From NCBI GenBank assembly GCA_028821125.1, contig JAPPHD010000068.1, positions 1-47,966 of the forward strand: a stretch of 47,966 nt of DNA. The letters are read 5' to 3'. Origin of the DNA: Gammaproteobacteria bacterium (GTDB taxonomy: Bacteria > Pseudomonadota > Gammaproteobacteria > Pseudomonadales > Azotimanducaceae). Positions 28,813 to 35,949 of this stretch are shown here, piece after piece (positions within the stretch are counted from its first letter, which is position 1; the number at the start of each line of letters is the position of its first letter). Position numbers and translations under genes: made by a program. The notes beneath the pieces were generated by a model that ran no database searches, had not been told where the DNA came from, and was given only the letters and a program-made list of their open reading frames with translations.

Positions 28813-31800
28813 GGCCGAAGGATGCGCCCTGGCTGCGTCGTGGCGTGTCCGGCGCCGGCTTTCGTACAGGCCGAGGGCATGCAGCGGAAAGTACTGCCGG
28901 TAAAGGACGTAGTCGAGCAGCGCCGTGCGGAAGAAGACCCCTGCCATATCCTGCCGGGGCCAGGTTCCATCCGGTTGCTGGGTGTCGATCAGGAACTTGG
29001 CTCCCCGCGCGATCGCCGCCCAGTTGGAATCGCCCGCCTCAAGTAGCCCAATCAATGCCCAGGCTGTCTGGATGACCTGACTCTCACTGTGGGGAACGTA
29101 GCGGCCGCTCAGGCAGCCGCTGTGATGCTCGCCCCAACCGCCGTCGTCACGCTGGTGGCCGAGCAGCCATCGGCAGGCGAGTCGCAGTGCCGGATCGCCA
29201 GGATCGGCCCCCGCGGCAACCAGGCCCCTGATGCCGAAGAAGGTGCCGTAGATGTACTGCACGCCCCATACGCCACGCCATGCCCCGTCGCTTGCCTGGG
29301 TGCGTCGGAGCCAGGCGTCGCCCCGCTGCACCGCACGCTGGGCGTTCGCGTCGGCGATGGCGGGGAAACGATCGCGGCACGCGGCCAGTGCCGCGAGGCA
29401 GGAGGCCGTGCACTCCACGTAGGAACGCTCCGTCATCGACTCGCCGAACATCTCGGCCGGGTTCAGCCATTCGAGGCCGAATCGCGAGCGTCGTGCCTCG
29501 TAGCTGCCGAAGCCGCCATCGCGGTTCTGGCCGCGCAACATGAACGCGATGGCTTCGCGGAGCGCCCGCGGGTCGCCCGTCCCGGGACGGGCCGCGAGCA
29601 GGCCGAGCACGGCCTCGGCCGTGCAGTCGGTTACCGGCCAGCCATGCCACACGCCGGCGAAGCACCAACCGCCCTTCGGGTCGTTCCGGTACGCGGCCCG
29701 GTATCCGTGGAAGGTTTCGCGGATCTGTTGGCTGCGAAGGAATTCACTGCCTCTCTCGAGCGCATCCGTCGCACCGGGGACGCTTCGGGCGGTGGCCAAC
29801 GCCTGCACGGCGAATCCCGTGTCCCAGGATGCGCTTCTCGCCCCGGTGACGCGCGTGCCGCCGTCCGCGTCCTCCCAGATCCAGCCGTCGGCCCGGGCCA
29901 GCGCCTCCCGGCAGTCGCGGTCATCGGGATCCTGCAGCCACAACGCAAGGATGTTGAGAAACCCGCTGACGGGGGAGATGCTCGTGTGGCTGGAACTGGC
30001 AAGCTCCCAGCGAATGCGCTCTGCCAGCGCCTTCACGCATCGTCCGCGCAGCCGCCTGGAATGCAGCCGTTCGTAAGCCCGCCCGATGGCATAAAGGCCC
30101 CGAAGCCGTATCGTGGGTCTCGCGAAGAGATCGCCTTCCCGCAGCCGCTTGCGGCCGGCGGCGAAGTCGACACGCTCGAACCCTTCCGGAAAGAGCTCCT
30201 CCCGCAGTGCTTCGATCAGCGGCGTCACCGGCGCCTGGAACCGATGCGGGTACACCGTCGCCATCGCCATGTAAATGAGGCGCGTGTGGCAGTACCAGTT
30301 CGACGGGTGCAGCGGTATGCGGCCGGGCAGGAGCCACAGCTCCGGCAGGATGGGATTCAGGCCACGCCAATCGTAGAGGTTCAGCAGGGCCAGCCAGAAC
30401 TTTCCCCAACCCGGTATGCGGTGCACGCCTTCCGAGCGGAGAAAGCGCCCGGCGCGCGCAATGAGAGGATCCTCCCGGTCGATGCCGAGCAGCCGCGCAG
30501 CCACATAGACGAGGGCCGTCACGAAGAGGTATGGCCGTGAGTGCTCATGGAGACCCCAGAGCCCTTCCTCGAGCCGTGTGCGCCCGAACTGGCGCAGCAC
30601 AAGCTTCCTGCGGCCCGGTTCCAGTTGCAGCCCCATGATGTGATGCAGCAGCACGTACTGTGCGGTCAGCATCGGACACCAGACCATCTCGCCTTCCCAG
30701 CGACCGTTCTCGCGCTGCAGCCCAAGCAACCGTTCGGTGGCGCGTTGCAGCGTCTCGCGCGCATCGATTGCCGCGGTCGGGAACGCCGGCCTGGGATCGC
30801 GGCCCGGGGCGTGCATGGAGGTCGGCAATGCGCGCGGCAACATGCCCCAGACGCGCTCGTGGCGTTCGCTGGGCGTTTGCCCGGCCCTGTGCAGCCGGCG
30901 ATATCCACGCAGGAAATGTCCGACACGGACACCGAGCGCACGAGCCAGTTCACGGGCGCGGCGCCAGGCCGGCAAGTCGACGGAGTGACGGAACGCGCTG
31001 AAAACCGCATCGACCGCGACAGTCAGGAACGTAAGGCCCAGGCGAACGACCGATGCGTCTTCACAGGCCAGGAGGCGCGTGGTCCTGTCGCGGACTGCGG
31101 AGCTTGCCCGCCAGCACCGGTAGACTGCCTGCCGCATCGCCGCCGCCTCGACCCGGTGGTCGGCAAAGATCTCGTACAGCCCGAGTGCCAGGAACTCCGG
31201 CGCCCGGGTCGCCTGCCCACGATTCGCCACGAACCTGCCGAAATCCCCGTTCTGGGCAATGGCCAGCGCATCCTCGAATCCGAGGGTCATTCCGACCGCT
31301 GTCAGTGGGTGGTAGTGTCCCGCCGCGTCGCCGATGAGCACCCGCCGCGGGGTCCCGTAGGTGACCCGGGGTTGCAGCTCGTTGGCCGCCGCCTGGAAGT
31401 TGCCGCGTCGCAACGTATCGACGAATGCGGAGCGCACCGGGCCCGGCAACAGGTCGGCGTAGGATTCCAGCAGCATGGCCACCCGGTCACGGGGAAGCCA
31501 GTGGTCCAGCGGAACGTCGACGATGATGCGCACCCGCCGCGCTCCCAGATTGAACATGAGGATAGGGCCCGGTCCTCCGAGGACCACGTGCCCGTATCCC
31601 TCGTGGGGGAGGCTGACGCCTTCGGCGACCAACCCGATCATGCGCGAGCAGGTTGCGCGTTGCGGCGACAGCCCGAGCGACCGGCGCACGATGGAAGCGC
31701 GGCCGTCCGCGCCGATCACCCGTTCCGCCGCCATGAACCGTTCCGTGCCGTTGAGCGCGAATGAAAGCCGCCCGTCTTCGACCGTGCGCACGCGCCCGCC

Positions 31801-32178
31801 GCGATAGAAGTCAACGCCCGCTTCGTGTTCCAGCGCCGCGTGCAGTTCGCTCACGAGCGCCGCATGCTCGTACGTGAGGCCCGTGGCTCCGCCGGTATAG
31901 GGCAGCAGGATCGACTCCGAACCGTCTTCCGGAAACACCGCGAAGCCGTTGCAGGTACTGCTGTTGGGGCAGCCGTCAAGCGCGATGCCGATGTCGTGCA
32001 ACATCCGCACGGCGGGTGGATGGAGCCATTCGCCGGCCAGGCGGCCGGACGCTCTGGGATTGGCTTCGAGAAGGGCGACGCGGGCCCCCTTGCGCGCATG
32101 GGCGAGCGCGCACAGGCTGCCTACCGGGCCCGCACCGACGACCGCGACGTCGAAACCGGCAGATACGGCGACGTTCAT
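28801..32178 (-). CDS. Fused squalene epoxidase-type FAD monooxygenase / oxidosqualene cyclase
   Basis: 1125 residues; the ATG at 32178 overlaps the CYP51 stop as ATGA. Residues 1 to about 400 are an FAD monooxygenase: GAGPVG at 15-20, VIGADGRASIVRR near 154-166, and VLIGDAAGHYHPLTAVGMT near 280-298, which resembles the GDA...HPLTGGGMT of squalene epoxidases. Residues about 470-1125 are an oxidosqualene cyclase: PVTDCTAEA with catalytic D851, the OSC motif rather than the DxDD of squalene-hopene cyclases; NWYCHTRLIYMAM (627-639); GVWGVQYIYGTFFGIRGL; several QxxxGxW repeats; and the ending YRQYFPLHALGLY. The chain should epoxidise squalene and cyclise it to a protosterol. Both domains look complete. 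Which protosterol forms cannot be read. A fused pair is unusual, since these enzymes are normally separate. Confidence 0.93.
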   Translation of the reverse strand: MNVAVSAGFDVAVVGAGPVGSLCALAHARKGARVALLEANPRASGRLAGEWLHPPAVRMLHDIGIALDGCPNSSTCNGFAVFPEDGSESILLPYTGGATGLTYEHAALVSELHAALEHEAGVDFYRGGRVRTVEDGRLSFALNGTERFMAAERVIGADGRASIVRRSLGLSPQRATCSRMIGLVAEGVSLPHEGYGHVVLGGPGPILMFNLGARRVRIIVDVPLDHWLPRDRVAMLLESYADLLPGPVRSAFVDTLRRGNFQAAANELQPRVTYGTPRRVLIGDAAGHYHPLTAVGMTLGFEDALAIAQNGDFGRFVANRGQATRAPEFLALGLYEIFADHRVEAAAMRQAVYRCWRASSAVRDRTTRLLACEDASVVRLGLTFLTVAVDAVFSAFRHSVDLPAWRRARELARALGVRVGHFLRGYRRLHRAGQTPSERHERVWGMLPRALPTSMHAPGRDPRPAFPTAAIDARETLQRATERLLGLQRENGRWEGEMVWCPMLTAQYVLLHHIMGLQLEPGRRKLVLRQFGRTRLEEGLWGLHEHSRPYLFVTALVYVAARLLGIDREDPLIARAGRFLRSEGVHRIPGWGKFWLALLNLYDWRGLNPILPELWLLPGRIPLHPSNWYCHTRLIYMAMATVYPHRFQAPVTPLIEALREELFPEGFERVDFAAGRKRLREGDLFARPTIRLRGLYAIGRAYERLHSRRLRGRCVKALAERIRWELASSSHTSISPVSGFLNILALWLQDPDDRDCREALARADGWIWEDADGGTRVTGARSASWDTGFAVQALATARSVPGATDALERGSEFLRSQQIRETFHGYRAAYRNDPKGGWCFAGVWHGWPVTDCTAEAVLGLLAARPGTGDPRALREAIAFMLRGQNRDGGFGSYEARRSRFGLEWLNPAEMFGESMTERSYVECTASCLAALAACRDRFPAIADANAQRAVQRGDAWLRRTQASDGAWRGVWGVQYIYGTFFGIRGLVAAGADPGDPALRLACRWLLGHQRDDGGWGEHHSGCLSGRYVPHSESQVIQTAWALIGLLEAGDSNWAAIARGAKFLIDTQQPDGTWPRQDMAGVFFRTALLDYVLYRQYFPLHALGLYESRRRTRHDAARAHPSARAC

Positions 32179-33569
32179 CGCAGCACGTTCGCGCCGGGAA
32201 GCCGCCGATAGCGCAGCCGGCAAGGGAGCCTGGGCCCGGTAACCCAGCTACCGTAGTTCGGGGCCGGAAAAGGCGCATCGAGGGTGAAGTGGAAGCGGTC
32301 CAGCAGCACGCTCCAGAGCGCCTTGATCTGCAGGATGGCGAAATTCTTGCCCATGCACCGGTGCTTGCCGCCGCCGAAACCGATCAGCGCGTAGGGGTGC
32401 TGCTTGTGTTCGCTGGCAGGCGCCGCGAACCGGTCGGGGAAGAACCGCTCCGGGTCGGCGAAGACGTGGGGCAGCCGGTGCGCGACCGCCGGCGACACCA
32501 TCGCCATGGTGCCGGCGGGCACCATCTGGCCACGGTATCGCAGGGGCCTGACCACCTTGCGGATGAGCAGGATCAATGGCGGGTGCAGCCGTTCGCACTC
32601 GCGCACGGCGTTCTCCAGTACCTGTTGCCGCTTGAGGCTCGCGAGGCTCATCGCGGGGTCGTCGGCGTAGACCTCGCACATTTCATGCCTTACCCGGGCG
32701 AGATACCCCGTGGCCCTCACCAACTCGAGCCCCGTCCAGGTGGCGAGCACCGCGCTCGTATGCTGGCCGGCGAACAGCGCCGCTACGAGGATCCCCGTGA
32801 TCTCGGCATCGGTGAGTGACCGGCCGTCCTTGTAACGGGCGCACATGAGGGCCTGCATGAAGTCGTCGGGTTCCGCGCCCGATGCCCGCCGCTCGGCCAT
32901 GACGCGGCCGAAAATCTCGGTGACCTTGCGCCGGGCCCGGTCGCGGCGGCGATGCGCGGGGATCGGCAGCCTCGGGAAAAAGAACCCGATGGTATTGATG
33001 CCGTTCTGAAGCTCGTGATAGGCCTCGGCGAATCCCGTATCCACCTCGCGGCGGACTTCCTCGCCGAGCAGGCAGCGGCTGGCAATGTTCACGGTGAGCT
33101 GGTTCATCGCCGCCGGGAGATCGAGTTCGCCCTCGGCGCCCATACCGTCGGCGAACAGGCTCGCCTCTTCGAACATGGCCCTGGCGAACCGGCGCATGGC
33201 GGATTCCCGAAGCGCGGGGAACAGGAAGCCGAGCTGTTCGGTCATGATGTCGGGAGCGACGTCGTAGACCACGCCACGCCCGAATATGGGAACCGTGAAC
33301 TGGTAGACGGATTTGGGGTCGAGTTGGTCGTCCGGGGCCTTGAAATAGACGTCGTGGGCTTCGGGACCGGCAAAAAGGGCGAAATCCCGCGGGCCGAGCC
33401 GGAACCGGAACAGTTCTCCACGGTCCCGGTAGCCACGGGCGAGGAAAGCGACCGGATCCCTTTGGAACTCCCGCAAGTGACCGAGCAGCGGCCATCCCCC
33501 GGCGAGGTCGGGAAGCGCCTCGCTCCGCGGGGCGGGGCGGTTAACCGCCAGTTGTGCCTGATCCGCCAT
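32175..33569 (-). CDS. cyp51: Sterol 14-alpha-demethylase (cytochrome P450 family 51)
   Basis: 464 residues from the ATG at 33569 (a GTG at 33587 is possible). CYP51 signatures: the B-C region YQFTVPIFGRGVVYDV (89-104), matching YxxxxPxFGxGVxYD; the I-helix LFAGQHTSAVLATWT, with the CYP51-type AGQHTS at 267-272; ExxR in ECERLHPP (324-327); and the haem loop FGGGKHRCMGKNF with C405. CYP51 removes the 14-alpha methyl of lanosterol-type sterols in three oxidations. There is no fused ferredoxin, unlike Methylococcus CYP51, and no reductase nearby, so redox partners are elsewhere. It overlaps both neighbouring genes, in step with a coupled operon. Confidence 0.93.
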   Translation of the reverse strand: MADQAQLAVNRPAPRSEALPDLAGGWPLLGHLREFQRDPVAFLARGYRDRGELFRFRLGPRDFALFAGPEAHDVYFKAPDDQLDPKSVYQFTVPIFGRGVVYDVAPDIMTEQLGFLFPALRESAMRRFARAMFEEASLFADGMGAEGELDLPAAMNQLTVNIASRCLLGEEVRREVDTGFAEAYHELQNGINTIGFFFPRLPIPAHRRRDRARRKVTEIFGRVMAERRASGAEPDDFMQALMCARYKDGRSLTDAEITGILVAALFAGQHTSAVLATWTGLELVRATGYLARVRHEMCEVYADDPAMSLASLKRQQVLENAVRECERLHPPLILLIRKVVRPLRYRGQMVPAGTMAMVSPAVAHRLPHVFADPERFFPDRFAAPASEHKQHPYALIGFGGGKHRCMGKNFAILQIKALWSVLLDRFHFTLDAPFPAPNYGSWVTGPRLPCRLRYRRLPGANVLR

Positions 33570-34638
33570 CGCGTTCCAGAAACTCACGCCATTTGCGCAC
33601 GGTCACCGTCTGAAAGGCCTGCACCGCCGGGTTCAGTTCGACAGGCGGGGCATCCCAATGGCTTTCGTAGCCTTCCTGTTCGGCTTCGACCGCGAACCGG
33701 TCCTGATCGAGGAGCGGGCCGATCAACAGGCGGTTCGAGAGCTTCATCACCGCCGTCATCGCAAAGCGGGGAAAGCGGAACGGCAGCCACGGAATTTTCA
33801 GCGACCTGAAATAGAACAGGAAGAACACCCGCGTGGTGCGTTCATCGATGGGCAGCACGAACAGCCAGTGCTTGATGGCGCCGTCGGTGTCGGACCACTG
33901 GTAGGGGTACTCGTAACAGAGTTCGATGCGACCGGTGTCGATGCGGTCGTGTTCGACGAAACGACCGGAGAACCGCCCGCGGCCGACCCGCGAGGCGTAG
34001 GCGACGTGCACGCTGTCGTCGATGGTTTCGCATCGCGTCAGGGCCGCGCCCTCGAACGGGCGGTACTGCCGGTGCAGATGCGCGTGGGTGAAATCGCTGA
34101 CGTTGTCGATCACCATCGAATGGTGGGCGGACCAGGTGAATACCAGCGGCACGCACGCCCATCGCGCCGGCCCTTCGAGCTCGGGAATGTGCGGAATCTG
34201 CCGGTCTTGTGCCTGTGCCGGGTCTCCGGGGAACAGCCAGACGAGCCCGTAGCGCACCTTGACGGGATAGGTTCTGAGCGTGAGCCTGGGAAAACCGCGC
34301 CCGTAGCGGTCGTGGGGAATCTCGACGCAGCGTCCGTCGCCGTCGTATTGCCACCCGTGGTAGGCGCACACCAGCCGGCATCCCGTCACATCGCCCAGGG
34401 AAAGCTTGATCTGCCGATGTGCGCAGCGGTTCTCCACCGCATGGAACGAATCGTCCGCCGTCCGGTAAAGGGCGATGGACCGCTTCCAGAAAACGACCTC
34501 CACCACCGTTTCAGGCTTGATCCGGCGCACTTCCTCGACCGCGTACCAGTAGTTCGGGTCGAGCCCCGCCGCCCGCGCCTGCTGGCGAAGCCGATCCGCA
34601 TCCTCGAAGGCGGGGGGTGTGCTTGTTTGCGGGTTCAT
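33541..34638 (-). CDS. sdmA: Rieske-type oxygenase, SdmA-like sterol C-4 demethylase
   Basis: 365 residues. The Rieske cluster ligands are C72, H74, C91 and H94 (RCAHRQIK ... CAYHGW). The mononuclear iron site is in IDNVSDFTHAHLH (about D182, H185, H189). The C-terminal part has hydrophobic PWLPFRFPRFAMTAVM. Oxygenases of this type, SdmA in Methylococcus capsulatus, oxidise a C-4 methyl of sterols, a route distinct from the eukaryotic ERG25. The assignment rests on fold plus its place between an SdmB-like reductase and CYP51; a different sterol position is possible. The ATG overlaps the upstream stop as ATGA. Confidence 0.85.
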   Translation of the reverse strand: MNPQTSTPPAFEDADRLRQQARAAGLDPNYWYAVEEVRRIKPETVVEVVFWKRSIALYRTADDSFHAVENRCAHRQIKLSLGDVTGCRLVCAYHGWQYDGDGRCVEIPHDRYGRGFPRLTLRTYPVKVRYGLVWLFPGDPAQAQDRQIPHIPELEGPARWACVPLVFTWSAHHSMVIDNVSDFTHAHLHRQYRPFEGAALTRCETIDDSVHVAYASRVGRGRFSGRFVEHDRIDTGRIELCYEYPYQWSDTDGAIKHWLFVLPIDERTTRVFFLFYFRSLKIPWLPFRFPRFAMTAVMKLSNRLLIGPLLDQDRFAVEAEQEGYESHWDAPPVELNPAVQAFQTVTVRKWREFLERDGGSGTTGG

Positions 34639-35774
34639 GCCGGCCGGTCAGCCATCGGGCGCGCCGCTTCGTCTGCCGCCGGGCCTGGCGGTGAGGCGGC
34701 GGGAACCGGTGAAGGCGGTCTTGCGTCGGGGTTCCGGATCGCATTGCGCCCGTAGTGGAATGCATAGGCTTCGCGAACCGCCGCCCGGATACTCGTGGGC
34801 CGGTATCCCAGTTCCTGTCGGGCCTTGTCGATGTTGGCCCGACGCCGCATCTTGAGCAGCCGGATGGCCCCGGGGGTGAAGCGCTGCGGGAAGTTCGGAT
34901 GGAATCGGCTCAGGTAAAAGCTGGCCACCTCGGAAAAGGCGTACATGATCGGCGCCGGAATCCGCCGGTGCGGCCGTGGAATCCCCGTAGCCTCTTCGTA
35001 GAGATCGAGGATGTCGGATATCGTCTTGTATTCGCTGGCGAAGATGTACTTCTCGCCGCTGCGCCCGTGCCGCATGCACAGGAGATGCCCGGCGACGATA
35101 TCCCGCGCGGCGACAAACGCGAAGCCCCCGTCGACGTAGGCGTGCAGCTTGCCGTTGGCGTAGTCGCAGAGCGTTCTGCCCAGCCGCGACGGCAGATAGT
35201 CCGCGCCGCCGACCACCGCGCAGCAGGTGGCGATGACCACATCCTGCCCGATTGCGGCCGCGCGCAGACACTCGTGCTCGACGAGCACCTTGCTGCGCTC
35301 GTAGGGCATCGTGCGCTCCATGGGATAGAACGGCATGGATTCGTCGCTCGGAGCCGACGGGTCGTCGAGGTCGTAGCCCACCGCACTGAAAGACCCGGTA
35401 ACGACGACCCTGCCCGCCCCGGTTTCCCGCGCCGCCTGCAGCACGTTGCGGGTACCGAGCACGTTGCACTCGAACAGCTCGCGCCGGTGGGCACGATTGC
35501 CGTCGATGGTCGAGACCATGGCCGCGCAGTGGTAGACCCCCGCACAGCCCTCAAGAGCCCGCCGTGTGGCGTCAAGATCCCGAATGTCCGCGTGAGCGCG
35601 TTCGACGTCCAGGCCGTCCAGCGCCTCGTTGCCGCTCTCCCGCCTCGACAGGACCCGCACACGAACGCCATCGTCCAGCAATCTGCGCACCAGATTGGCG
35701 CCCACATGGCCGGACGAACCGGTAACCAGGACGGGGTGCCTTGGTTCTGAAATCTTTCGGTCCACATCCCGCAC
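34635..35774 (-). CDS. sdmB: NAD-dependent epimerase/3-beta-HSD family protein, SdmB-like
   Basis: 379 residues. Extended SDR: nucleotide loop TGSSGHVG at 18-25, and active site YERSK with Y158 and K162. The long C-terminal part includes FAFVAARDIVAGHLLCM and ends in a Pro/Ala-rich tail. In bacterial sterol C-4 demethylation an SDR of this family (SdmB) takes the oxidised C-4 intermediate through decarboxylation and 3-ketone chemistry. It is first in the minus-strand sterol operon; its stop overlaps the Rieske gene. It could also be a general 3-beta-hydroxysteroid dehydrogenase. Confidence 0.82.
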   Translation of the reverse strand: MRDVDRKISEPRHPVLVTGSSGHVGANLVRRLLDDGVRVRVLSRRESGNEALDGLDVERAHADIRDLDATRRALEGCAGVYHCAAMVSTIDGNRAHRRELFECNVLGTRNVLQAARETGAGRVVVTGSFSAVGYDLDDPSAPSDESMPFYPMERTMPYERSKVLVEHECLRAAAIGQDVVIATCCAVVGGADYLPSRLGRTLCDYANGKLHAYVDGGFAFVAARDIVAGHLLCMRHGRSGEKYIFASEYKTISDILDLYEEATGIPRPHRRIPAPIMYAFSEVASFYLSRFHPNFPQRFTPGAIRLLKMRRRANIDKARQELGYRPTSIRAAVREAYAFHYGRNAIRNPDARPPSPVPAASPPGPAADEAARPMADRPA

Positions 35775-35949
35775 AATCCGACTTGCGATGCTACAAGGAT
35801 TTGTGTGAATGTAGTGCCAATAGCGGCCCGTTAATCGTGCCCATTACGCGAATAAGCACGACAATACGGCGCTGGAGCCAGGATGTATCCTTGAGGTCGT
35901 CCACGGCGAAGCGATCCGCACAGGGCGCCATGCAGCAGAGGATGGACGG
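35775..35949. promoter_or_regulatory. Divergent promoter region of the sterol operon and hybrid regulator
   Basis: 175 bp between divergent starts. TCGTGC (35835-35840) and GCACGA (35856-35861) are inverted with centres 21 bp apart, a spacing suited to a dimer on one DNA face. An AGAGGA ribosome-binding site (35937-35942) lies 7 nt before the regulator's TTG. No clear -10 or -35 pairs. Confidence 0.3.

Noticed and set aside
29089-31764. Long plus-strand frames opposite the epoxidase-cyclase gene
   Set aside because: No homology; they could not coexist with the conserved FAD and OSC motifs on the minus strand except as shadows.
28801-32178. Reading the cyclase half as squalene-hopene cyclase
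   Set aside because: The catalytic segment is VTDCTAE, as in oxidosqualene cyclases, not DxDD; the neighbouring CYP51 and Sdm-like genes also point to sterols.
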